Positions 1 to 10,745 of a stretch of DNA of 64,000 nt are shown one piece after another. The stretch comes from Aralia elata. Its lineage: Eukaryota > Streptophyta > Magnoliopsida > Apiales > Araliaceae. The position numbers were made by a program, and so were the translations under genes. The stretch spans positions 77,922,406 to 77,986,405 of the forward strand of contig CM068377.1 of assembly GCA_034770075.1 (NCBI GenBank). The letters run 5' to 3'. The first letter of the stretch is position 1; the number at the start of each line of letters is the position of its first letter. The notes beneath the pieces were generated by a model. It saw nothing but the letters and a program-made list of their open reading frames with translations. It was not told where the DNA came from and did no database searches.

Positions 1-89
1 TCAAACTATATTACCCTCAATCTATAGTTCGACAAATCTAATTAAAGATTTACTAATGAGAATAAGGATCCCATTTCAAATGTATATAG

Positions 90-380
90 CCTTGTGTGAC
101 ACAACAAACTATATATAAATAACTAAGTAGACAACTATTGTCAATTACATCACTATGTAACTCCTTGTATTTTGCCTCTTAGATTATTTTGATCAAGTGT
201 GACACATCCAAATCAAAATTATTTAAGTTAAGTCCAACCTAGCACTTCCATATATTCGAAAGAAAAACACTGTCCTTGTGTGACACAACAAAACAACATC
301 GTTCAGTCTATTTATAAGCATCAAATATGATAAAGCAACATCTTAAATATTTAATACTTGCCTTGTGTGACACAACAAAC
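90..380 (-). repeat. Four copies of a hairpin-like leader motif (copy A1)
   Basis: CCTTGTGTGACACAACAA or a close variant occurs near 90, 195, 274 and 361. TTGTG and CACAA form a short dyad. The second copy lies inside a longer inverted repeat (ATTTTGAT with ATCAAAAT), and the fourth lies between direct copies of TAAATATTTAATAC. The same four copies occur at the same relative places in copy A2 (12743-13035), so the array is an ancestral part of the leader. Confidence 0.75.
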
Positions 381-525
381 TCATATTAAATATTTAATAC
401 TCTATCACTTTACCATGTTAGAAGGCGACGTTCGATATTCCAAATATCTTTGAACGCTTAGGACTTAATATAATTTATTTGAGGGGTTTGTAATTATTAT
501 TTGTCTCATCTTGTTTAGCGCGTAT

Positions 526-526
<1 letters not shown>

Positions 527-588
<62 letters not shown>
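527..588. repeat. Compound microsatellite (CA)17(TA)14
   Basis: A pure CA run at 527-560 is followed by a pure TA run at 561-588. At the matching place in copy A2 (about 13180-13195) there are only two CA and about six TA units, so this tract expanded in copy A1 or shrank in A2. A 69-codon open frame across it is an artefact of the repeat. Confidence 0.97.
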
Positions 589-593
<5 letters not shown>

Positions 594-1265
594 CGCGTCA
601 TATTATTTTACATGCGAAGCATGCTGGATAATATATAATATATATAGTAAGCATGCACATATAGAATACTATATTCTACCCGGATTGATTATGGACTTTT
701 ATTCTAGTTTGGTTCACTAAAGCCACCAAGTGAACCAAAAGGTTAAACCTAGAGTGCAAGAATTAAATTTAAATATAACTATTACATTTAAATCCGAGCT
801 CCATTATAAACGGGTCGTCAAGCGCTCCTTGCTCCTTTGTCTCCAATTCTTCAAAATTAATTCTAACTAGTCCTATTACAAAAACTATTTACAATAAATA
901 GAAACCTTGATCAGCAGTAAAGGGGAAGTACATAGGAGGAAGATAGAATTTACATCAAGAAAAACTAGAGAAGACGAGGTACGCAGACCCCATTTATAAA
1001 AACCCATTCATTCAAGCATCCTCTAAAATAAATCCAATCACACATTGGTCAATAGTCCATAATCAATCCCTATTTATTTTCATACATATCTCCATATGCA
1101 TCAATAAATAATATTCATCTCATGAATAATAAAATCATTCCATATATGCATTGATATCATTTAATGGGCAATATTAGTTAGTATAAAATCCAATTTCAAC
1201 TCCAATTAGTTATCATGGAATCCAATTCCAACTCTAATTAGATATCATAAAATCCAATTTTAATT

Positions 1266-1400
1266 AAAATAAACTTCTTTATTTTAATCATATTCCAAAT
1301 CAAAATAAACTCTTTTATTTTAATTTATCCAATTTCGAATAAAAATAAACTCCTTTATTTTTAATCAAATTCCAAATCAAAATAAACTCTTTTATTTTAA
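1266..1400 (-). repeat. AT-rich inverted-repeat array in the Copia leader (A1)
   Basis: Four copies of AAAATAAACTCTTTTATTTT or close variants start near 1266, 1301, 1341 and 1379. Each can fold as an 8-bp stem (AAAATAAA/TTTATTTT) with a CTCT loop. Spacing is about 35-40 bp. The array lies roughly 130 bp downstream of the primer-binding site in the sense direction and is matched by a similar array in copy A2 (13812-13955). Confidence 0.75.
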
Positions 1401-1521
1401 TTTACAAAAATAAAAATAAAATAAAATAATTTTACACAAACAATTATGTCCAATTAAATTGTTCTAAACACATATCAATGTATATACAGAATCAAAACAA
1501 TTAATAATTCGCATAAAGTTT

Positions 1522-1534
1522 GGTTCTCATACCA
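1522..1534 (-). other. Primer-binding site, degenerate (copy A1)
   Basis: On the minus strand it reads TGGTATGAGAACC, one base after the LTR end. It differs at two positions from TGGTATCAGAGCC, the complement of the 3' end of plant initiator tRNA-Met seen intact in copy A2. Confidence 0.8.
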
Positions 1535-1535
1535 C

Positions 1536-3335
1536 TGTTAGGTTTGTATATGACGCGAACATGCAATCAAATTACATAAATAAAGCAAAAGCTCGATAAA
1601 ATCAGATTTTAAAATTTTATACAAACTATCATCATGATCTTTCTTTATGCACAATTATTAATTAAACGAAAGAGATAGAGAATAAGAATTATACACTTGT
1701 AGAATTCTAGCTTCCTCAGGTACAAGTTCACCTCCAATTCCTTCGCGTTCTCCTTGACTTCCACCGATTAAATTCCTTCCTTTGATCAACGTTAGCCACC
1801 CAAGTGTTTGGCCTCTAGAGGTGATCCACCAAGGAATAATACTTGTTCAAGAAGATGGGTGTTGGCAAAACCCTAGTTTCTATCTCTATAGAAATTGTAA
1901 TTACTCTCCACAATTGTTATGCAAGAGTGTGTAACCCTAATCTATAATAAGACTTCTCTTATTTATAGATGTAGGAAAACCCTTCCCTAAACTATTTAGG
2001 ATTAGGGTTTCTATTCTAATTAAACTCATTTAATTAAATTAAACTCCTAATCTAATTAGGAATTCTTGAGAGAGTACTTCTATTAATTAATTTCCAATCC
2101 CTTTTAGGAATTAAATAATAGTAATAGTAATAATAATAATAAGACTCCTCTTATTAATTTATATTTAATATTTCTAAAATATTAAATAATAAATATTAAG
2201 CGATTTAATTAATTCTAACTCCATAGATTAAATTAAATGCACTTAACTTATTATTACAATTATGCCATTTACTTTTTAAATAAATATTTTTCTTTTGCGG
2301 TGTGACCCTTTAGGTTCTCCATATTAAACCGGTTGTGAATAAATCAATTAGAACAATTCTAATCTTATTTAAATAAATAAATTAAACTATTTAATTCATT
2401 TAAATAAATAATATTTATTCTACAATAAGGGTAAACCCCCTTAGCGATCAACGACTTTCCATATAATATAGATTTCAACATTAATCACAAAAGAACCTTT
2501 CAGTGAATAGTTACCGTACAATTCAATCCTTCTATCATACAATGTCCCAATTAAATATAAGACATGGAATTACTGTCAAGTCTTATTTTATTTAATTATA
2601 TGTATTTCGATTCTCAAATGCACAACTCTAAATAATGCAAATTAGAAACTCTTTTCTAATTTCATTCTGCCTTGGCCAAGGACTACTGAGTTGTCATTTA
2701 TCGAATCACATAGGACATTCACATCTTTTACTAGACGTGGTAGATTCTTTGTTGATAATTCACCTATCTCTATGTATAACTTATTATACCCAATCATACC
2801 CTTTGTTATACCCTAAAGGTCTTAAGTAACATGTCAAAGTATAACTCATCATACACAAGATACTATGATAATCTCAAGTCCAAGGATCACTTGTACTACT
2901 ATCACTAGAGCAATTCCTATTGACAAGCGAGTAAAACTCCATTAAGTATTCCTTAGCGAGCCACGTTCAGTGAACTTATTCTCTAATAAGCACCTACATA
3001 CTTGCTTTAGTGTCTCTACATAAATGATTATGAGATCAATCATCCTCTTCTTAAGAGCAAGCAATGTATGTACTAATCTATCCGGATTCACTAATCCCCT
3101 TTTTTGTAATCCAACGATTAGGAATGATTTTAGTTTATGAGCTATCTAAAATTTAGATTTCATTAGCATGATCACCATCATGATTCTAAAAGCATTGCTC
3201 AAAACTATGGGTTTATCACATTTAATATAACAGCACCATGTAGATAAAGTAAAATGCCTTTAATAACCGAATAAGATTACAAAGTATATGCTACATCATA
3301 TCAAATATGATTGGCTTGCGTGCATATTTCTTTCA
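1536..3335 (-). repeat. Copia A1 5' LTR
   Basis: It starts TGTTAGGTTTGTATATGACG and ends with TTTCTTTCA on the plus strand, giving the usual TG...CA ends. Length is 1,800 bp against 1,821 bp in both A2 LTRs, which align with it throughout. Scattered substitutions and small indels separate it from the A2 LTRs. Minus-strand orientation follows from the primer-binding site at its left side. Confidence 0.92.
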
Positions 3336-3338
3336 AAA

Positions 3339-4757
3339 ATGGCTAACGAAGAGCAGAAATCACTTAGGGACTACGCTATGCCTAAGATAAATGAGATCAA
3401 GTCAAGCATCACGAGGCCAGCTATTACTACAAATACTTTCGAGATTAAACCGGGTATAATTTAAATGATTCAGAACTCGGTACAGTTTGGGGGATTGACC
3501 AATGATGATCCGAATGAACATTTGGTGAGCTTTCTTGAGATTTGTTATACATTCAAGTACCAAAATGTTACGGATTATGCAGTGAGACTATGATTGTTTC
3601 CCTTCATATTACAGGATAAAGCAAAAAGTTGGCTGCATTCGTTTCCACCGGGATCCATCACTACTTAGAACGACTTGGCCCAAAATTCTTTATCAAAATT
3701 CTTCCCGCCAGCAAAAACTGCGAAGATGAGAAACGACATCATTACTTTTGAGCAGCAACATGGAGAATCTCTGTATGAAGTTTGGGAGAGATTTAAGGAG
3801 TTATTGAGATGATGTCCATATCATGGATTACCCAAGTGGTTACAGGTGTAGACATTTTATAACGGATTAAGTAGTAGCACTCGGATGAGCATAAACACAG
3901 CTGCGAGAGGAGAAATCATGGCTAAGAACTTTTATGAGGCATTTGATTTACTAGAGACCATGGCTGCAAACAATTACCAGTGGCCTGCTGCAAGGGGAAA
4001 TGCACCAAAAGTGGCTGGAAAATTTGAAGTAGATGTAGTAACAGCCTTACCAGCACAGTTGGCCACACTTACGAAAAAGATTAAAACTTGGGGACCATAA
4101 GCAACTTAGCAAGTGGCGATGATTTGTGAATTATGTGCAGGAAATCATGCTACGGATCAATGTGCCATCAATGCAGAGTCGGTACAGTTTCTAGGGAGTT
4201 ACAATAGACCGCCATAACCATATCAGAATGCTTATAATCCGGGTTGGAGGAATCATCCAGGTTTCTCGTGGAGTAATAATGCTCAGGTTCAAAACCGAGC
4301 TCCAAGGCCACAAAATCCACCAGGCTTTCAAAACCAAGTTCCACAATAGGCAGAGAGAAAACCGAGTTTAGAGGAATCGTTGGCAAGATTCATTACAACA
4401 TCAGAGAAGAGAATGAATGATCAGGATAAGCTATTGACTCAGGTAGATTTGAATGTGAAAAGCTAAGCAGTGTCGATTAGAAATCTAGAGAATCAGTTGG
4501 GATAGTTAGCTCACATTTTGAACAGTCAACCACAAGGGGCACTTCCAAGCGATATAGAGGTTAATCTAAGAACAGATGGAAAAGAACATTGCAAGGCTAT
4601 AACCTTAAGGAGTGGAAAAGAGCTTCCTGATACGGTTGAAGAAAATTCTAAACCAGAAACAATTGTGGTGAATGAAGATGAGGTAACCCCGGAGAAAAGT
4701 AAGGCGAACGAAATGCAAAAGATGAATGATACAGGGTTTGGAGACCAAGGCAAATGA
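3339..4757 (+). pseudogene. Athila-like gag (decayed)
   Basis: The frame opens at ATG 3339 with a typical plant Gypsy gag start (LRDYAMP, then EIKPGI) and continues with the conserved capsid blocks SVQFGG, AKSWLHSFPPGS and FFPPAKTAKMRNDI. In-frame stops occur from about 3462 on. The clearest open piece is 3885-4100 (EAFDLLETMAANNYQWP). A zinc knuckle of the form CX2CX3HX4C lies at 4125-4163, and a conserved gag-protease linker with HCKAITLRSGK at 4518-4757. Together they encode a nucleocapsid precursor that would package element RNA, but no continuous frame survives. The N-terminus may be cut short by the Copia A1 insertion. Confidence 0.85.
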
Positions 4758-4765
4758 AATCAAGC

Positions 4766-5378
4766 CAGACAGTGTAGTGCCTTTCGTTCCATTTCCTCAG
4801 AGATTTTAGAAAGCAAAGTTGGATAAGCAATTTTCCAGATTTTTAGATGTTTTCAAGAAACTGCACATCAGCATACCATTTGCAGAACCCCTGGAACAGA
4901 TGCCCAGTTACGCAAAATGCATGAAGGAGATCTTGTCTAAGAAGAGAAGATTGGGAGAATTTGAGACGGTGGCATTAACCGAAGAATGCAGTGCTATCTT
5001 ACAAAATAAATTGCCACCCAAGCTAACGGATCCAGGAAGCTTCACCATTCCATGTGTAATTGGTAACAGTTTTCTGGAAGGGCATTGTGTGACTTAGGAG
5101 TAAGTATCACTTTAATGCCTTTATCAGTTTACACTCAGCTAGGGCTAAGGGCACCCAAACCGACGAATATCAGCTTGCAATTAGCAGATAGGTCAGTGAC
5201 ATACCCGAGGGGTATTGTGGAAGACATTCTGGTTAAAGTTGATAAGTTTATCTTCCCAACTGACTTTACCATTTTGGATTACGAAGAAGATAAGGAAATC
5301 CCGATTATATTAGGTCGTCCGTTCTTAGCAACAGGGAGAACTTTGATAGATGTTCAGAAAGGTGAATTGACAATGTGA
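4766..5378 (+). pseudogene. Athila-like aspartic protease (frameshifted)
   Basis: Two overlapping open pieces (4819-5097 and 5085-5378) form the protease region; they are in different frames, so a small indel lies near 5085-5097. The upstream piece has the pre-protease block with LPPKLTDPGSFTIPC. The downstream piece carries the active-site loop DLGVSITLMPLS, with Asp kept, then LADRSVTYPRG and the C-terminal IILGRPFLATGR. In the family this enzyme cleaves the polyprotein. The frame break falls just before the catalytic loop, so a single frame is not possible here. Confidence 0.85.
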
Positions 5379-5405
5379 GTTCAAGATGAGGAAGTCACCT
5401 TCAAT

Positions 5406-6772
5406 GTGTTCAAATCAACGAAATTCCCTAAGGAAGGAGAAGAATGCTTACAGATAGACCTGATGGACGAAATAGTGACTGAAAGGACTGAAGCAAGCTA
5501 TTTAGAAGATCCATTAGAAGCTGCCTTGGTTGGAATAAACACTTTTGATGATTTGAAAGAGTGGGATTATGTCAAGGTATTAGACGCATCACCTATCTCT
5601 CGAAAATTTAGCAAGCAATTTGATACATTTGACCAGCCGAAAGGAGAAAAGAGGTCCAAAACATCAGTGGAAGAACCACATGTGCTTGAACTCAAACCAG
5701 TGATAGTTTCTGCTTATTTGAATCTCAAAAAGAAAAACTATTAAGGGTTTTGCGTGAGTATAAAACAAAAATTGGGTGGATGGACAATAGCAGACATCAA
5801 GGGAATCAGTTTGTCGTTTTGCATGCATAAAATTTTGCTTGAAGAGAGAGAAAAACCGATTATTGAGCAACAAAAAAGATTGAATCCGATCATGAAGGAA
5901 GTAGTAAAGAAGGAAATCATCAAGTGGTTAGATGCCGACATTATCTATCCGATTTCAAATAGTTCTTGGGTGAGTCCTGTACAGTGTGTACCGAAGAAAG
6001 GGAGAATGATAGTGGTTGAAAATGAAAATAATGAACTCATTCCTACAAGAACAGTTACAGGTTGGAGAGTGTGTATGAATTACCGCAAATTGAATAAAGC
6101 TACTCACAAGGATCACTTTCCATTGCCATTCATTGATCAGATGTTGGATAGGTTGGCAGGTCATCAGTTTTACTGCCTTCTCGACGGATACTCGGGATAC
6201 AACCAGATAGTAATAGCTCTGGAGGATCAAGAGAAAACAACTTTTACATGCCCTTATGGAACGTTTGCATTTCGGAGAATGTCCTTTGGCCTCTGCAATG
6301 CTCCGGCTACATTTCAGCGATGCATGATGGCTATTTTCTCGGATATGGTTTAGTAGAATTTGGAAGTATTTATGGACGATTTTTTCGTATTTGGTGATAG
6401 TTTTGATTTGTGCCTTAACAATCTCATCTTAGTATTAAAGCATTGTGTGGAAAAGTGCCACTTTATGGTGCAACAAGGGATTATTTTGGGTCACAAAGTG
6501 TCCGCATCCGGCTTGGAGGTAGATAAAGCGAAGATTAAAGCTATTGAAAAATTACCTCCACTGACATCTGTAAAGGGGATAAGAAGTTTTCTAGGACATG
6601 CGGGCTTTTATCGGCGATTCATCAAGGACTTTTCTAAAATTTCAAAACCATTATGTGCACTCCTTGAGAAAAATGTTCCCTTTAAGATGGATAAATCATA
6701 CATCGAGGCCTTTGAAGTGCTAAAAAAGAAGTTAGTCACAACACCGATCATAGTTGCCCCTGATTAGACGTT
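5406..6772 (+). pseudogene. Athila-like reverse transcriptase with upstream linker (interrupted)
   Basis: 5406-5744 is the acidic linker between protease and RT. RT proper runs from about 5754: WVSPVQCVPKKG, then CMNYRKLN (the usual Asp before Tyr is Asn), motif A LLDGYSGYNQI with the catalytic Asp, and MSFGLCNAPATFQRCM. A stop at 6351-6353 follows FSDMV. The frame resumes with FMDDF, the two catalytic Asp of motif C, and the thumb/connection block GIRSFLGHAGFYRRFIKDFS. A TAG stands at a normally Trp codon (6766-6768), 10 bp before the point where Copia A2 inserted. The domain continues in frame at 15975. Confidence 0.87.
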
Positions 6773-6777
6773 GCCAT
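6773..6777. repeat. Target-site duplication GCCAT (left copy)
   Basis: GCCAT directly precedes the LTR start TGTTAGG at 6778 and is repeated directly after the other LTR at 15970-15974. A perfect 5-bp duplication shows that 6778-15969 inserted as one unit. Confidence 0.97.
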
Positions 6778-8598
6778 TGTTAGGTTTGTATATAGTGTGA
6801 ACATGCAATCAAATTACATAAATAGTGCGGAAGCGCGATAAAATCGGATTTTAAATTTTTATACAAACCATCACCAAGATCAATCTATGTGCTCAATTAA
6901 CGATATAAACGAAAGATAAAGAGAATAAGAATTATACCCTCGTTGAACAAAGCTTCCTCGGGTACAAGTTCAACTCCTAGTCCTTCGTGTTCTCCTCGAA
7001 TGCTACGGTGTGAATCCTTCCTTTGATCAACGTTAGCCACCCAAGTGTTTGGCCTCTAGAGGTGATCCACCAAGGAAGAACAAGTATTCAAGAAGTTTGG
7101 TATTTGGCAAAACCCTAATTTCTATCTCTATAGAAATTGTAATTACTCTCCACAATTGTTATGCAAGAGTGTGTAACCCTAATCTATAATAAGACTTCTC
7201 TTATTTATAGATGTAGGAAAACCCTTCCCTAAACTATTTAGGATTAGGGTTTCTATTCTAATTAAACTCCTTTAATTAATAATGCTCCTAATCCAATTAG
7301 GAATCCATGGGAGAGTACTTCTATTAATTAATTCCCAATCCCTATTAGGAATTAAATAATAGTAAAAGTAATAATAATAATAAGACTCCTCTTATTAATT
7401 TATATTTAATATTTCCAAAATATTAAATAATAAATATTAAGCTATTTAATTTATTCTATCTCCATAGAGTAAATTAAATACACTTAACTTATTATTACAA
7501 TTATGCCATTTACTTCTTAAATAAATATTTTCCTTTTGCGGTGTGACCCTTTAGGTTCTCCATATTAAACCGGTTGTGAATAAATCAATTAGAACAATTC
7601 TAATCTTATTTAAATAAATAAATTAAACTATTTAATTCATTTAAATAAATAATATTTATTCTACAATAAGGGTAAGCCCCCTTAGCGATCAACGACTTTC
7701 CAGATAATATAGATTTCAACATTAATCACAAAAGAACCTTTGAGTTAATAGTTACCGTACAATTCAATCCTTCTACCATACAATGTCCCAATTAAATATA
7801 AGACATGGAATTACTGTCAAGTCTTATTTTATTTAATTATATGTATTTCGATTCCCAAACGCACAACTCTAAATAATGCAAATTTAGAAACTCCTTTCTA
7901 ATTTCATTCTGCCTTGGCCAAGGACTACTGAGTTATCATTTATCGAATCACATAGGACATTCACATCTTTTACTAGACGAGGTAGATTCTTTGTTGATCA
8001 TTCACCTATCTCCATGTACAACTAATTATACCCAATCATACCCTTTGATATACCCACAAGGTCTTAAGGGACATGTCAAAGTATAACTCATCATACACAA
8101 GATACTATGATGATCTCAAGTCCAAGGATCACTTGTACTACTATCACTTTAGGAATTCCTATTGACAGGTGAGTAAAACTCCATTAGATATTCCTTAGCG
8201 AGTCACGTTCAGTGAACTTATTCTCCAATAAGCACCTACATACTTGCTTTAGTGTCTCCACACAAATGATTATGAGATCAATCATCCTCTTCCTAAGAGC
8301 AAGCAACGTATGTACTAATCTATCCGGATTCACTAATCCCCTATTTAGTAATCCAACGATTAGGAACAATTTTAGTTTGTGAGCTATCTTGAATTTAGAT
8401 CTCATTAGCATGATCACCATCATGATTCTAAAAGCATTGCTCAAAACTATGGGTTTATCACATTTAATATAACAGCACCATGTAGATAATATAAAATGCC
8501 TTTTGAGAAAATCAATTCTTTATTAATAAATGAATAAGATTACAAAGTATATGCTACATCATATCAAATATGATTGGCTTGTGTGCATACTACTTTCA
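6778..8598 (-). repeat. Copia A2 3' LTR
   Basis: 1,821 bp, TGTTAGG at one end and CTTTCA at the other. It lies downstream of the polyprotein on the minus strand and next to the polypurine tract, so it is the 3' LTR. It matches 14149-15969 closely, with most differences in the first 600 bp. A minus-strand open frame at 8184-8444, conserved in both LTRs, has no recognisable domain and I do not call it a gene. Confidence 0.95.
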
Positions 8599-8611
8599 AT
8601 CTCCCACTTGC
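8599..8611 (-). other. Polypurine tract of Copia A2
   Basis: The minus strand reads GCAAGTGGGAGAT directly before the 3' LTR. This purine-rich run is where plus-strand DNA synthesis is primed in the family. Confidence 0.85.
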
Positions 8612-8612
8612 A

Positions 8613-9857
8613 CTAAAGCCAATCGCCATGGTATCTAATACCCATCTTCTCTAAGTGACGATCAAACTGCTGTTGTGTTAAAGCTTTAGTAAATGGATCT
8701 ACAATGTTGTCTTGAGAGTCCACACGCTCCAGGGTGACATCTCTTCTTTCAATGATCTCTCTAATCAAATGAAACCGCCGCAACACGTGTTTGGATTTCT
8801 GATGAGACCTGGGTTCCTTAGCCTGCGCAACAGCTCCGTTGTTGTTACAGAATAAAGGTACGGCTCCTCTAATGCTAGGAACCACTCCTAGTTCAGTTAT
8901 GAACTTCTTTATCCAAACAACTTCCTTTGCAGCTTCACTTGCAGCTATGTACTCTGCCTCTGTCACCGAATCAGCAACTGTTTGCTGCTTGGAACTTTTC
9001 CAACTCACTGCGCCACCGTTTAAGGTAAACACGTACCCTGAAACGGATTTGCTGTCATCTTGGTCCGTTTGAAAACTTGAGTCTGTATAGCCCTCTAGTT
9101 TCAATTCAGACCCACCGTAGACTAGAAATACATCCTTAGTTCTTCTCAAGTACTTTAGGATGTTTTTCACTGCCTTCCAGTGCTCTTCTCCTGGATTCGA
9201 CTGATATCTGCTTGTTACACTAAGTGCATGAGCGACATCTGGTCTAGTACATATCATACCGTACATGATAGATCCTATTGCGGAAGCATAAGGAATCTTA
9301 CTCATACGGTCTCTCTCCTCAGGTGTCTTTGGGGCCTGTTTCTTGGAGAGATGTATTCCATGGCTCATCGACATGAGACCTCTTTTGGAATCTTCCATGC
9401 TAAACTTCTTTAGCATCGAGTCAATGTACTTTCCTTGGGTCAAGCCCAGCATCCTTTTAGATCTATCTCTATAGATCTTTATCCCCAAAATATAGGATGC
9501 CTCACCCAAGTCCTTCATGGAGAAGTGTTTAGATAACCAAATTTTGATCGACTGTAGCATAGGAACATCATTCCCAATCAGTAATATATCATCAACATAT
9601 AATACAAGGAATGATATAGCGCTCCCACTAACCTTCTTGTACACACAAGGTTCATCCTCATTTTTGATAAAATCAAACCTTTTGATTATCTCATCAAAAC
9701 GGATGTTCCATCTTCGAGAAGCTTGCTTCAATCCATAAATGGATCGTTGTAGCTTACAGACTTGGTTTGTTCCAACCGTTGAAACAAAACCCTCTGGCTG
9801 TATCATATATACATTCTCCTCAAGCTCTCCATTGAGGAAGGCCGTTTTCACGTCCAT
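8613..9857 (-). pseudogene. Copia A2 polyprotein, RT core to RNase H
   Basis: This 414-codon piece is the last third of one polyprotein frame. It opens at MDVKTAFLNGEL, RT motif A with the catalytic Asp, and continues through SIYGLKQASRRW and YVDDILLIG (the two catalytic Asp at residues 89-90). The RNase H domain follows: GYTDSSFQTD, then SVSGYVF, TEAEYIAASEA and SKHVLRRFHLIRE. It ends with a natural stop just before the polypurine tract. It is in the same frame as 9861-10742; one TAG at a normally Trp codon separates them. RT and RNase H would copy element RNA to DNA in cytoplasmic particles. Motifs inside this piece look intact. Confidence 0.93.
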
Positions 9858-9860
9858 TTG

Positions 9861-10742
9861 CTAGATCTCGTAGTCATAATAAGCTGCAATCGCAAGCAAA
9901 ATCCGAATGGACTTGAGCAAAGCTATTGGTGAGAAGGTTTCATCATAGTCAACTCCTTGTCTTTGTTTGAAACCTTTTGCAACCAGTCGGGCCTTATAGG
10001 TCTCTACCTTGCCGTCCGCTCCAGTCTTTCTCTTAAAGACCCATTTACACCCAATAGGCTTAATGCCCTCAGGTGGTGAAACCAAAGTCCATACTTGGTT
10101 TTCGTACATGGAGTCCATCTCGGATTTCCTGGCTTCTAGCCATTTCTCTGAGTCTTCACTACTCATAGCCTCTTCGTAAGTCAATGGATCATCATCATCT
10201 ATGATGCGTACCTCATCATCATCTTCTATGATGAATCCATACCTCTCAGGTATCTTCGGTACTCTTCCAGATTTACGAATAGGTAGTGGTACAGTAGGTT
10301 CTTCTACTTGGTCAGGTACCTGACTTTGATCCGTAATATTTTGTGGTTCTTGAACTTCTTCAAGATATATCTTACTCCCACTGACCCCTTCAAGGATAAA
10401 CTCCTTTTCCAAGAAGGCAGCGTGTTTCGCAACAAACACCTTTTGATCAGTAGGATGATAGAAATAATACCCTGATGTTTCTTTAGGGTATCCCACGAAT
10501 CTACATTTGTCGGATCTAGTCTTCAGCTTATCATGCTCAAACCTTTTGACATAAGCTGGACAACCCCAAGTCTTAACATGCTTAAGATTTGGTTTCCTCC
10601 CTGTCCATATCTCATATGGAGTCTTTGCGACGGATTTGGTAGGTACCTTGTTAAGTAGGTATGCAGCCGATTCTAGGGCATAACCCCAGAAGGATACTGG
10701 AAGGTCGGTAAAACTCATCATGGAACGAACCATGTCCAACAA
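9861..10742 (-). pseudogene. Copia A2 polyprotein, integrase C-terminus to RT N-terminus
   Basis: This middle piece starts after a stop (10746-10748, TGA where CGA Arg is usual) that falls just past the integrase catalytic Glu. It carries the Copia integrase C-terminal block (TPYEIWTGRKPNLKHVKTWG, then FVGYPKETSGYYFYHP) and an acidic linker. It then has the RT N-terminal blocks WLEARKSEMDSMYENQVWTL, PIGCKWVFKRK and YKARLVAKGFKQRQGVDYDE. It ends at TAG 9861-9863, in place of a conserved Trp just before RT motif A. Both breaks are single transitions, so the frame is otherwise continuous. Confidence 0.92.
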
Positions 10743-10745
10743 TGT

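Larger units (their letters stand above)
1..3335 (-). mobile_element. Copia element copy A1, 5' end only (leader + 5' LTR)
   Basis: The stretch aligns along its length with 12655-15969, the leader and 5' LTR of the fuller Copia copy A2. On the minus strand it reads LTR (3335 to 1536), primer-binding site, then untranslated leader to base 1. Its gag and pol lie beyond the left edge. No open frame here looks coding, and the short plus-strand frames fall in AT-rich or microsatellite sequence. It abuts the gag start of the Athila-like element at 3336, so it probably inserted there; the expected duplicate of AAAAT (3336-3340) would lie outside the window. It differs from A2 at many positions, so it is an older or diverged copy. 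Confidence 0.88.

Noticed and set aside
3336..3340. AAAAT as proven target-site duplication of Copia A1
   Set aside because: The other end of the element lies outside the window, so it cannot be tested here.
8184..8444. An 86-codon minus-strand frame conserved in both Copia A2 LTRs (also 15555-15815)
   Set aside because: Conservation simply reflects LTR duplication; there is no domain, and copy A1 does not keep the frame.
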